Origin: Bradyrhizobium sp. JYMT SZCCT0180
GTDB lineage: Bacteria; Pseudomonadota; Alphaproteobacteria; Rhizobiales; Xanthobacteraceae
Reading direction: 5' to 3'
Assembly: GCF_018130165.1 (NCBI RefSeq)
Contig: NZ_JAFCLZ010000006.1
Coordinates: 279,503 to 343,502, forward strand
DNA: 64,000 bases
This document shows, in pieces, positions 54,113 to 62,247 of the stretch; the stretch's first letter is position 1, and the number at the start of each line of letters is the position of its first letter. Under the pieces are notes generated by a model. It was not told where the DNA came from. It did no database searches and saw only the letters and a program-made list of their open reading frames with translations. The translations under genes were made by a program, and so were the position numbers.

Positions 54113-54233
54113 ATGAGTCCGTTGTTGGCACCTTTGAGACATGGCGACCGGTCCAGACGATGTCCGTTTCCAGGGGAAGAGCGGAAGTTCGCGGCGCGCT
54201 GTCAAAGTGACGCGATTGACCCTCAACGGACAT
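54113..54233. repeat. dispersed ~110-bp repeat, copy 4
   Basis: ATGAGTCCGTTGTTGGCACC ... GATGTCCGTTTCCAGGGG ... GTCAAAGTGACGCGATTGAC-CCTCAACGGACAT. Here the ends are clearest: GTCCGTTG at the left and CAACGGAC at the right are inverted copies. Confidence 0.7.
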
Positions 54234-54354
54234 CAGCGGCGCGGCTTCTGAACCTGCCCCGCCTGTCCGATTTCGCATAGACAGTCGCCAAACTCCCCTA
54301 CAGATTAAGCGAGCGCTTGCGAGCGCAACGACTCGAAAGCATGGAGGGGGTGCC

Positions 54355-55493
54355 ATGAATATGTTGCTCAAAAAGATCCGTCACAACCCTCTGCTGGTTG
54401 TTGGCTTTCGTGCCCATTCTGTTCGTTGCTCAGAAGCTGAAGCCGGAAGCGCACACGCTGCTTTTTGTGCTCTCCGTCCTGGCAGTCGTGCCACTGGCAG
54501 CTCAGTCACGCCACCGAATCCGTGGCGGCCAAGACCGGCGATACCGTTGGCGGCTTGCTCAACGCCACGCTAGGAAACCTGACCGAGCTTGTCATCGCAC
54601 TGACCGCATTGCGTGCAGGGCAGTATATGCTGGTGAAGGCATCCATCGCCGGGGCGATCGTCGCCAACACGTTGTTCATGTTGGGCGCGTCGTTTCTCCT
54701 CGGCGGGCTCAAGCACCGCGTGCAGGAATACAACAAGGCCAGCGCCCGGTTGCAAGCGGGCCTGCTCCTTCTGGCCACGGTCGCGATCTTGATCCCGTCG
54801 GCAGTCACCGAAGCCGATTCCGTGGCGGGCTCGGCCTTCACCGAGACGCTGAGTGTTGGTCTGTCCGTGTTGCTTATCGCCGTCTATGGCCTCGGCCTGT
54901 TGTTCTCGCTCAAAACCCATCGCGATTTTTTTGCCGGCGCGGAGCACGCGGGGGCGGGCGAAACGCCGTGGCCGCTGGGCCTGGCGCTGGCCACATTGGC
55001 CGGCGTCACCGTACTGGTCGCACTGGTGAGCGAAGTATTCGTCGAGTCGGTGCAGCACGCCGCGGTGGCATTCGGGATGACCCCTGCGTTCGTGGGCTTC
55101 ATTGTGGTGGCACTGGTAGGCGGCGCGGCGGAGGTGGCCTCGGCGTTTTCGGGCGCGCGCAAAAATCGGCTGGACCTGAGCGTGGGCATCGCGCTGGGGA
55201 GCGCATCCCAAATCGCGCTCTTTGTCGCTCCGGTGCTGGTATTGCTCAGTTATGTCATCGGCCCGACACCGATGAGCCTGCAATTTTGGCCGGGCGCCGT
55301 CGTCATGATGCTCATCGCCACCATGACCGCCTCGCTGGTGACCAACAGCGGACGGTCGGCATGGTTTGTCGGCGTGCTGCTACTGATGGTCTATCTGATT
55401 TTCGCCATGACGCTCTACCTGTTGCCGCCCAAATCAGCCAGCGAAGGCGCAGCACCGCACAAGACAACTGGGCTCGATCCAGCGCGCACATGA
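54355..55493 (+). pseudogene. Ca2+/cation:H+ antiporter (CaCA/Cax type) with early frameshifts
   Basis: A GGAGGGGG ribosome site precedes the ATG. The first 15 codons (MNMLLKKIRHNPLL) are in one frame, LLAFVPILFVAQKLKPEAHT and LLFVLSVLAVVPLAAQ in a second, and LSHATESVAAKTGDTVGGLL to the end in a third, where about 340 codons are open. The Cax-type repeats are present: GGLLNATLGNLTELVIALTA and GGAAEVASAFSGARKNRLDL, with 10-11 membrane segments. The frameshifts near 54400 and 54510 remove the normal start; an internal start would lose the first helix. It could also be a sequencing error. Confidence 0.8.
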
Positions 55494-55541
55494 CGAGGGC
55501 AAGTTCACGTCACTTGACGCCACCGCGCCGGAGCGATCCTT

Positions 55542-55986
55542 ATGCTGCGCCAATTTCTCGCAAGTATTGCGGTCAGCGCGGGCAACATCGCGATCCACGC
55601 AATTGTGATGGCCGCCGTCCTATGGGTGGCGCGCATCGCGGAAGAGCGCACCACGTCGCGCCCATCACTTCGACTGGTCGGCGTCATGATTGCGACCGTA
55701 TCGGTCTTGATGGTCGCGCATATCGCTGAAGTAACCGTTTGGGCATTGACCTACAGGATCGTGGGGGCGGCACCGCCTGGCACTGATTTCATCTATTTTG
55801 CCTTTGTAAACTACACAACGCTCGGTTACGGCGACGTGACGCCGGTTGAGACGCTGGCATTTACTCGGGCCAATGACGGCGATGAACGGCGTGCTGCTGT
55901 TCGTCTGGTCGACCGCCGTCATTTTCGCGGTGCTGCGGGCAGCAGTGATGGCCCAGACCGAAGAAAGCAAGAAAAGCCTATCTTGA
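55542..55986 (+). pseudogene. two-helix potassium-channel-like gene with one frameshift
   Basis: The first ~105 codons carry two membrane segments (ASIAVSAGNIAIHAIVMAAV, and VGVMIATVSVLMVAHIAEVT) and the pore TDFIYFAFVNYTTLGYGDVT with the selectivity filter TLGYGD. At about 55850 a one-base change shifts the frame; the alternative frame reads WHLLGPMTAMNGVLLFVWST, AVIFAVLRAAVMAQTEESKK and SLS stop. Both parts form one Ion_trans_2-type channel. It follows the equally frameshifted antiporter on the same strand by 48 bases. Confidence 0.8.
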
Positions 55987-56009
55987 TGACTCAAGAGACT
56001 GCATCGCAA

Positions 56010-56456
56010 TCATGAAGGGCAACGGAAGTACTCGGTCTTGAGTTCCTGCATTCCGGGGAAGAGGCGGGTAATCTTGTTTTCATTGTCAATCTTGAGGCTG
56101 AATTGAACTGTCGCGAGCGCAACATCGGTCGAACAACTGGCAATGAGGTGCAACACGTCACCGTCTTCCTTCTGTGTCTTGATGAGGCAGGTCGCGATTT
56201 TTCCCCTGAGCCTGTTTTTCTCATAGACAAATCCGCTGCCATACACATCCGCATCCTTGGCGAATGCCAGGTTGGCACCACTCCCTGTAAAGATCTTCTT
56301 GCACGCCCCAGCATCAGTGACCCAGGCCCCGGTCAAATCCCTTGACTGGGCTGCAGATGCAATAATTAGCGGCCCTATCAAAACGGCAAATATCCCGATC
56401 GCGAGACGAATGCGATACGTTGGGCTAAACCATATGCTCCGAACCGCTTCAGCCAT
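56010..56456 (-). CDS. secreted Cys-containing conserved protein, 148 aa
   Basis: GGAG lies eight bases before the ATG. A hydrophobic N-terminal segment (RIRLAIGIFAVLIGPLIIAS, possible cut AAQS) precedes a domain with four cysteines: GAWVTDAGACKKIFT, IATCLIKTQKEDGD, LIASCSTDV and a final TEYFRCPS. Two disulfides are likely in the periplasm. The GAWVTD...C start recalls lipocalin-like small secreted proteins of Bradyrhizobium. Function unknown. Confidence 0.75.
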   Translation of the reverse strand: MAEAVRSIWFSPTYRIRLAIGIFAVLIGPLIIASAAQSRDLTGAWVTDAGACKKIFTGSGANLAFAKDADVYGSGFVYEKNRLRGKIATCLIKTQKEDGDVLHLIASCSTDVALATVQFSLKIDNENKITRLFPGMQELKTEYFRCPS

Positions 56457-56756
56457 GTCTAATTCTCCGTTGTCGTCGCTTACGAGGTTGGCTCTCTTCC
56501 AGGCCCGGTCGGGATAGTATCAGGGCTTGGCAGCAACCGGTCATAGCAGCCTCCATTGCTCCCATGGGGGCGCGCTGAAGGTACCAAGCTTATTCGATGA
56601 AGATCAAGGAAAGCCCGACGTCAGGCCTGATCCTGCTGTCCTGCTGCGGCATACCCGAAAAGGCGTCGGTCACGGACTGTTGACAGCAGCTCATTGTGAC
56701 GCAACCTTGCATCAAGTGCCGCAGGGCATGGAAGTCAATCTGAGGCGACGCAAGCA
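56457..56756. other. intergenic region; no supported gene
   Basis: A 77-codon frame at 56527-56760 overlaps the next gene start by ATGA but has no ribosome site and His/Arg-rich composition, so I leave it out. Confidence 0.35.
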
Positions 56757-56999
56757 ATGAAGGTTCGTTTTGCAACGATTTGCGTGATGCTCGCATTGAT
56801 CGCAATGCCGGCGCACGCGGCGGGCCGCCCAAGCTCAGAGGAGCTCGCCGACTGCAAGGCCCTCGCCGACCATGCCGCCGAGCTTATTCGCGCCGGTCAA
56901 ACAGTCATCACCACCCGCAAGCAGCTTCGGCGTTGCATCAGAATCCAGCGTGCGGAGCGGCGGCGTGCGAGCCGGGCAGCGGGCGGCAACCGAAACTGA
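56757..56999 (+). CDS. small secreted basic protein, 80 aa
   Basis: A signal peptide (MKVRFATICVMLALIAMPAH, cut AHA-A) is followed by a short helical, basic mature part with two cysteines (LADCKALADHAAELIRAG and LRRCIRIQRAERRRASR). GAGG lies ten bases upstream of the ATG. No family recognised. The two cysteines, some 30 residues apart, could pair in the periplasm. Confidence 0.55.
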   Translation: MKVRFATICVMLALIAMPAHAAGRPSSEELADCKALADHAAELIRAGQTVITTRKQLRRCIRIQRAERRRASRAAGGNRN

Positions 57000-57027
57000 C
57001 AACGCCGCGGCCCAAGCTACAAGGGAA

Positions 57028-57846
57028 TCAACCTGCCACTGGAACGATTCTCAGAGAAGCGCGAAGCGGCTTGCCGGGGGTAACCTTGCGTTTCGGCAAC
57101 TTGACATCCCCCCGGGGCACTTTCTCGTAGGGAATATTTGAGAGCAGGTGCGAGATGATGTTGAGTCGCGCCTGCCTCTTGTTGTCGGACCGAGCGATAA
57201 ACCATGGCGCCCACGCGGTGTCGGTCGCCTGGAACATGTCGTCACGACACCGCGTATAATCATCCCATCGCGTATAGGAATCCAGATCCATCTGGGACAG
57301 CTTCCATATCTTTCGCTTGTCGTCGATCCGGGCTGCGAGCCGGTTGGTTTGTTCCTCCGGACTGACCTCGAGCCAGTACTTGAAAAGTATAATTCCCGCT
57401 TCGACCATGGCCTTTTCGACGTTAGGGACCACCCTCAGGAAAGCCTTGGCATGATCCTCCGTGCAAAAACCCATCACCCGTTCGACCCCGGCGCGATTGT
57501 ACCAACTGCGGTCGAAGATCACGATCTCGCCCGCAGATGGAAAATACGGCACGTAGCGCTGAACATACATTTGCGACTTCTCGCGGTCCGTTGGCGCGGC
57601 CATGGCAACGACGCGGAAAACGCGCGGGCTGACTCTTTCCGTGATGGCCTTGATGACACCTCCCTTGCCGGCGCCGTCTCGTCCCTCGAAGACCACGCAG
57701 ACCTTCTTGCCCTCGTGCTTCACCCATTCCTGAAGTTTGACGAGTTCGACGTGCAGCTTGCGCAACTTCTCCTCGTACTCCTTGCGCTTGAGTGCCGGAG
57801 CGTTGGTGTCCTCGCTCTTGCGATTCTTCTTGGCTACCTGGTTCAT
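57028..57846 (-). CDS. ppk2: polyphosphate kinase 2
   Basis: A 272-residue PPK2-family enzyme. Walker A is in VCVVFEGRDGAGKGG, Walker B in IVIFDRSWYNRAGVERVMGF, the lid motif in YFPSAGE and the family blocks VVAMAAPTDREKSQMYVQRY and ATDTAWAPWFIARSDNKRQA are present. PPK2 transfers phosphate between polyphosphate and nucleotides, usually GDP or ADP, in the cytoplasm. It is the second gene after a 169-residue partner on the same strand with 18 bases between them. The length fits the single-domain class I enzymes. Confidence 0.94.
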   Translation of the reverse strand: MNQVAKKNRKSEDTNAPALKRKEYEEKLRKLHVELVKLQEWVKHEGKKVCVVFEGRDGAGKGGVIKAITERVSPRVFRVVAMAAPTDREKSQMYVQRYVPYFPSAGEIVIFDRSWYNRAGVERVMGFCTEDHAKAFLRVVPNVEKAMVEAGIILFKYWLEVSPEEQTNRLAARIDDKRKIWKLSQMDLDSYTRWDDYTRCRDDMFQATDTAWAPWFIARSDNKRQARLNIISHLLSNIPYEKVPRGDVKLPKRKVTPGKPLRASLRIVPVAG

Positions 57847-57864
57847 AATTCAGTCCCCCAGCTG

Positions 57865-58374
57865 TCAGCGCTTCGCTTCTTCCCAAGTCAGGAAAAAGCC
57901 GACATCTCCCGGCATGCCCGCCGGCCAATCCACGATCATCGCCTTCAGGCCGTAGCCTTGGGGTTGCAGGTGGTCGCGCCAGAACTCGAAGGCTTGAAGC
58001 GGCCTGCCGAGCAAGGTGGTCGGCCATCCCTTTTCCAGATTGTTGAGCGCGCGCCCCTTGTCCGAGCACAACGCATTCGGGAAACGCATGACCAGAACTT
58101 CCTTATTGCCCTTTAATGCAGCGTTCCTCAGTTGGCCGAGCACCCGCCGCTTTACCTCAGCAATCTTTTCAGGTGTGACCGCGACAGGCTCCATCAACGA
58201 CTTGATGAGCTCCGCGCGCGCTTTGGCGGCCATATCACCGACGTCTTTCGACACCTTGGCCATCTCAGTCTTCATCACGTAGTTGCGCAGCTCCGTAGCC
58301 GACATGAAGCTTTCGTCTCCAAGCTCTTGTGCGGAGTCCGAGCTACCCTGTTGGATCGTTGACTGTGACGACAT
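57865..58374 (-). CDS. conserved protein upstream of PPK2, 169 aa
   Basis: GGAG lies eight bases before the ATG. The N-terminal half is helical and charged (FMSATELRNYVMKTEMAKVS, DMAAKARAELIKSLM); the C-terminal half is a compact domain with VLVMRFPNALCSDKGRALNN, GWPTTLLGRPLQAFEFWRDH and LKAMIVDWPAGMPGDVGFFL. No signal peptide. I recall this as a conserved hypothetical of rhizobia; its position before ppk2 suggests a link to polyphosphate metabolism or phosphate stress, but this is inference. Confidence 0.78.
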   Translation of the reverse strand: MSSQSTIQQGSSDSAQELGDESFMSATELRNYVMKTEMAKVSKDVGDMAAKARAELIKSLMEPVAVTPEKIAEVKRRVLGQLRNAALKGNKEVLVMRFPNALCSDKGRALNNLEKGWPTTLLGRPLQAFEFWRDHLQPQGYGLKAMIVDWPAGMPGDVGFFLTWEEAKR

Positions 58375-58635
58375 GACTAACTCCACTTGGTTGAGGAGCA
58401 GGATGATGGTGTCCTGCATGCGGTACATTCGCTTAGCTGGTCACGATGGCGCTTGTGCGGTGCTATAGCCTTTAATAGTCGCTATACTAAACTGCTTTCC
58501 GCACAATTGACTATGCGAAATCCGGCCGTTCTCGCTGTCCGATGTGACATGACCTTCACAGTTGAGCTCTCAGGAAAGTGCGGAGAAGCCGCCCGATCCG
58601 GCGAGGGACCGAGAGATTTGTTACGCTCGAAATTT

Positions 58636-59490
58636 CTATCGCTGTGGCCCAGACAGCTTCACCTCGCGTTCAGCCCGAAAAACGTTGCTGTGGAGGTTCG
58701 CGATCCATTGGCGACCCCTGGAAGTCGCATTGAGATAGCGGATCGCAAGCTGTATTTGCGGCGCGACATTGGTCAAGTAGAACTGCGGAAACTTATAGAC
58801 GATGTCGGCAGGCGTTGCGTAGCCTAGCCTGTTGTTCAGGCCGATCTCCTCGAATTCGTAGAAAAGCGCATTAGATTTCCGCATGTAATTTGGGTCGCCT
58901 AGCTGGCCGATCAAGTCGGCTGCTCGCAATAGTAACCCTTCCTCTTCATTAAGATCGTCGGTGTCGGCCTTCGGTGTCGTCTCATAGGGAAACCGGGTGT
59001 ATTCGATCGCCTTGGCAATTCTCGACGCGTCAACTCCCTCCACCGCATCGAACCGTTCAATCACAAAAAGCTTTGAGCGATCGACGTGGTACGACGCGAG
59101 CGCGGCGTCTGAAGATCCCACGGGCAACTGAATCTTGCGGCCGCTGACGTCCGCAACATACGCGTCATCCTCGTCGCCCTGGACGATGCCGCGGACGTAA
59201 CCGATGTCATGGGTCAGGCAGGCTAGGATGAAATTTGTGTAGTCGTCTGCCGTGGTGGCTCGTGCCAACGCTCGGCCAATCAGGATGTCGTGGCCCACCA
59301 GGGTCACGAGCATCGTATGTTCGATGTTGTGGTACAATGCGTCACTGTTGCCAATGCACTCCAATGCCAGCTTGGCTGCAAAGGGCAGGAGCTCTGTCAA
59401 TCCAGCCTGCGAAGCCACGAATCGCCCTCTAGTTTCGTGCGCCAGGAATGAACCCAAGGCTTCCGCGGTGAGTTGAGGAATTGTGATCAT
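58636..59490 (-). CDS. HD-domain metal-dependent phosphohydrolase
   Basis: A 284-residue protein with an HD superfamily core: YHNIEHTMLVTLVGHDIL, then ILACLTHDIGYVRG with the HD pair, and later EEEGLLLRAADLIGQLGDPN, whose Asp closes the metal site. HD proteins cleave phosphate esters such as (d)NTPs, cyclic nucleotides or ppGpp. GAGGAG precedes the ATG by five bases. It stands alone. The wide inner loop (DVSGRKIQLPVGSS) is not one I can tie to a specific subgroup. Confidence 0.85.
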   Translation of the reverse strand: MITIPQLTAEALGSFLAHETRGRFVASQAGLTELLPFAAKLALECIGNSDALYHNIEHTMLVTLVGHDILIGRALARATTADDYTNFILACLTHDIGYVRGIVQGDEDDAYVADVSGRKIQLPVGSSDAALASYHVDRSKLFVIERFDAVEGVDASRIAKAIEYTRFPYETTPKADTDDLNEEEGLLLRAADLIGQLGDPNYMRKSNALFYEFEEIGLNNRLGYATPADIVYKFPQFYLTNVAPQIQLAIRYLNATSRGRQWIANLHSNVFRAEREVKLSGPQR

Positions 59491-59832
59491 CTTGGCTCCT
59501 CATGCTGTGGTTTGCATCACGATCGACAAGGCAGTTGGCGCGAACATATCTCGCAGCGGCTTCGACCAGCGCGCGCGAATAAGGATGGCGGGAACGTTAC
59601 AACGGCCGCATATTGATGCTGGCGGCCCAAAATGACTTCGTCCAGAACGCAGTGAGAGAGTTTGGTGATTGTCTATGCAAAATCGGATAGCAACGCCTCG
59701 CCTGGGTATATACCCGCAAAACTACGGGTTTTTGTTTCCCGGCAATCCATTGAACCCGCCGGCAAAGCCGACTTTCCGGTTGAGCATCGGGATTCGCCGC
59801 CTCAACCATCGACCTCGCGTGCCTTGAGCGCA

Positions 59833-59875
59833 GCCCCAGCATCTCTTCCCGAGGCTGGGGCCGTTTGGTTTTTTT
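59833..59875 (+). terminator. orphan rightward intrinsic terminator
   Basis: Arms GCCCCAGC (59833-59840) and GCTGGGGC (59854-59861) with a 13-base loop and a seven-T run. The nearest upstream genes lie on the minus strand, so it most likely ends a non-coding or unrecognised transcript. A weaker hairpin with a T-run (ACCCG/CGGGT) lies at 59712-59733. Confidence 0.7.
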
Positions 59876-59912
59876 GGACAAGTAGAAAAAACCAGCTGGT
59901 TGCATTCATAAT

Positions 59913-60305
59913 GTGGACACCAATCGAATAAACATAATTTTCGGCGTGGCGGCCCGCGATCGAGCAGCCAAGACGGCGGGGTTGCACCGGTGTTTCAGCA
60001 CGGACGCGTCGGTGACGGCAACCACACTTGCTGAAGCGTTTAAGTCGTCCCTCCGTTCCGCCGTCCGGCGGCAAACTGAAGTCGACAACGCGATGGTGTC
60101 TCTGAAAACAGCAATCGCGGCGTCGCAGCATGGCAACGCCGACAATTTAGTGTTGGTCATGGGCCAGATTAAGCACAGCGATCAGAGGGTCGCTAAAGCT
60201 CTCGAAAAGCGGCGTCACCCGGTTTGTCGCGGAAGCACCGAACCGGCGACCGTTCGCGAGCATTGGGTGTTGGCAGGTAAACGCTCGATGTATCAGCCGC
60301 GCTAG
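59913..60305 (+). CDS. doubtful hypothetical protein, 130 aa
   Basis: GTG start without a visible ribosome site. The middle part (residues 30-100) is predicted helical, with Ala/Ser/Lys-rich text such as STDASVTATTLAEAFKSSLR and GQIKHSDQRVAKALEKRRHP. No family recognised. Codon choice is reasonable for the genome. I include it at low confidence because the stretch is otherwise empty. Confidence 0.3.
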   Translation: MDTNRINIIFGVAARDRAAKTAGLHRCFSTDASVTATTLAEAFKSSLRSAVRRQTEVDNAMVSLKTAIAASQHGNADNLVLVMGQIKHSDQRVAKALEKRRHPVCRGSTEPATVREHWVLAGKRSMYQPR

Positions 60306-60381
60306 CAGCGATTCTGGCCCGGCACGCCTTCAGACACCTTACGGAGAATGTGCCTGGCATCGCGACAAGTCCTGTACCGTC

Positions 60382-60729
60382 TCAGGATACGAGGGGGCCC
60401 TTAGGCTTGGGCGGTCGTCCAAGCTTTGGCCGCGGCGCGCGTTCTTTAGGTGGGGTTGGCATTACTGATAAACGAACTCCCAGTCCATCGAACAAAGCCA
60501 TGACACGTCCGAGTTGAGGGTCGATCTCACCGCCAAATGTTTTGTACAAGTTGTCTCGGCGAAGGCCCGTTTCGCGCGCCATCGCCTTTACGTTTTGGGC
60601 TCGCATTACCCGATTCAGCGCAATTAGGATCTTACGCAGGTCATTTTTGCGAAATATATCATCTAGATACGCCGCAATCGCTCCCGGGTTGTCGCGGTAG
60701 AGTTTCGGGTCAAATTCGTCGTCTGACAT
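60382..60729 (-). CDS. orphan antitoxin-like HTH protein
   Basis: A 115-residue protein with a YRDNPGAIAAYLDDIFRKND lead, then LRKILIALNRVMRAQNVKAM and an XRE-like HTH (ARETGLRRDNLYKTFGGEID, ALFDGLGVRLSV), ending in a Pro/Lys/Arg tail. It follows the same plan as the protein at 21298-21642 (acid-rich lead, RVMRAQNV/NVVRAQNV, HTH, basic tail). GAGGG lies four bases before the ATG. No toxin is adjacent. It could be a free-standing DNA-binding regulator. Confidence 0.8.
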   Translation of the reverse strand: MSDDEFDPKLYRDNPGAIAAYLDDIFRKNDLRKILIALNRVMRAQNVKAMARETGLRRDNLYKTFGGEIDPQLGRVMALFDGLGVRLSVMPTPPKERAPRPKLGRPPKPKGPLVS

Positions 60730-60863
60730 CAAGCCCTCAGCGCACTTTGCCGTTTAGTGTGGCATCCCGGTGACAGCTGTCCAAGCCGAATTGCGTATAC
60801 TCCTTTCATTGAATTTTGGAATCGGTGCGACGCACCCGGCGCGACAGGTAGGGAAATAGTGAC

Positions 60864-61673
60864 ATGAAGAAATTAGTGCTCGCTCTGGCTGCGGTAGCGG
60901 CAATCACCGGATCGGCCTCGGCCGCTGACCTTGGGGCTCGTCCGTATACCAAGGCGCCGCCCCCCGTGGTTCCTATCTATAACTGGACCGGATTTTACAT
61001 TTTCGGCGGTGGCGGTGGCGGCATCTGGTCTGCAAACGGCGGCGTGGATGTCACCGGGGGCCCCTGCATCGTTTGCACCAACACCCGCACTGGCGGCGAC
61101 GGCTGGTTCGGCACGGTGGGTGCCGGTTACGACTGGCAGAGCGCGAACTGGGTGCTCGGTATTTTCGGCGATGGCACCTTCGGTAGCCTGAAGGGCAACA
61201 TCGGTGATTCGAGCTTCACCGCTCCTGGCAGCCTCATTCCGGGCATCGTCGGCACCACGAAAATGGAGACGGCTTGGGCAGCTGGCGCACGCGTCGGTTA
61301 CCTTGTCGCTCCGAACGTCCTCTCCTACGTGAACGGTGGTTATACGGGCACGTACTGGACGGGCAGCACGCTGCTGGGTTCAAACACCGGTACTCCGTCT
61401 GGTCTCCACACTGACCGCTTTAACACTCAGGGCTGGTTTGTGGGCGGTGGCGTCGAGAACAACCTGAACATCTTCGGAATCAATGCTCCGGGCTGGTTCA
61501 TGAAGACTGAATATCGCGCGGCCTATCTTGATCGCAAGAACCTCCAAGAGCGGGTCGATGGCACCAATCTCCCGACCGGCTTCGACATCACCTTCAAGCC
61601 TTTCGTTCAGACGATCAGCACTTCGCTGGTCTATCGCTTCAACTGGGGTGCTGCGACCGGAACGCGGTACTGA
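60864..61673 (+). CDS. outer-membrane beta-barrel protein (Omp25/31, RopB-like)
   Basis: A 269-residue protein with a signal peptide (MKKLVLALAAVAAITGSASA-A) and the family mature start ADLGARPYTKAPPPVVPIYN-WTGFY. It contains FGTVGAGYDWQSANWVLGIF, GDGTFGSLKG, AWAAGARVGYLVAPNVLSYV and ends with a strand SLVYRFNWGAATGTRY whose last residue is aromatic. Eight-stranded barrels of this type are abundant surface proteins in rhizobia and Brucella. It ends in a strong terminator. GGGAAA lies before the ATG. Confidence 0.92.
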   Translation: MKKLVLALAAVAAITGSASAADLGARPYTKAPPPVVPIYNWTGFYIFGGGGGGIWSANGGVDVTGGPCIVCTNTRTGGDGWFGTVGAGYDWQSANWVLGIFGDGTFGSLKGNIGDSSFTAPGSLIPGIVGTTKMETAWAAGARVGYLVAPNVLSYVNGGYTGTYWTGSTLLGSNTGTPSGLHTDRFNTQGWFVGGGVENNLNIFGINAPGWFMKTEYRAAYLDRKNLQERVDGTNLPTGFDITFKPFVQTISTSLVYRFNWGAATGTRY

Positions 61674-61692
61674 TCTCCCGATTGATCAACTT

Positions 61693-61724
61693 AAAAGCCC
61701 CGGCATCGTCCGGGGCTTTTTTGT
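61693..61724 (+). terminator. terminator of the beta-barrel gene
   Basis: Arms AAAAGCCCCGG and CCGGGGCTTTT with a six-base loop, followed by further T. Near-perfect bidirectional intrinsic terminator. Confidence 0.92.
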
Positions 61725-62247
61725 TGGGCGCGCCGACGACGCAAAAAACTACCCGCTCGGCTTGGGCCAATGGGCCTGCCTGTCGGCCTGACGATGCCCG
61801 TTTCTCGCCTGAAACCGGAATCGCGTGGCAGAGGCTCAATCCGACGTGATTGGCACCTTTGAAATAACCGGGCAGGTTTTCGGTTTTTGTTGCCTAAGCG
61901 CGGTTTTCACGGCGTTGGGCATCGGCAGCGCGGCACGTGCGATCAGGGGGCGACGTGACGATGGTACGTCGACCATCGCATCCATTTCGGCTTTGTCTGC
62001 AAATCCCATTGCCGTCCATCGAAATGATCCGGACGTGCAGCGAGGGTGATCCATTGATCCAGACTTCCAGCTGGATGCGAAACCCACCTTCGTCGTAGCC
62101 GCTCAGTCCACCCAATTCCTCGAACGCCGATGTTCGCGCCGTGTTGGATAAATCCGTTTTGAGCGAAAGACCCTCCTGCAAACCTACGCGTTGGCGTGAC
62201 GTGCAATTCCAAACTCCACCAGGTAGCCTCGAAATGGCGACTTTGAG
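61725..62247. other. intergenic region; no gene seen
   Basis: A short text ATTGGCACCTTTGA at about 61849 is the first part of the 110-bp dispersed repeat; the rest is not recognisable. No coding frame supported. Confidence 0.4.

Larger units (their letters stand above)
59491..60381. other. intergenic region with orphan rightward terminators and one weak ORF
   Basis: Two rightward terminator-like hairpins (59712-59733 and 59833-59875) have no rightward gene before them, so a small RNA is possible. A GTG-started frame at 59913-60305 (130 codons) has plausible codon use and a helical middle (FKSSLRSAVRRQTEVDNAMV) but no known family and no clear ribosome site. Confidence 0.4.

Noticed and set aside
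54398..55729. Long alternative frame through the antiporter gene
   Set aside because: After its first 40 codons, which belong to the frameshifted antiporter, the rest is an Arg/His-rich shadow.
56527..56760. 77-codon frame overlapping the start of the small secreted protein gene
   Set aside because: No ribosome site, His/Arg-rich non-coding composition.
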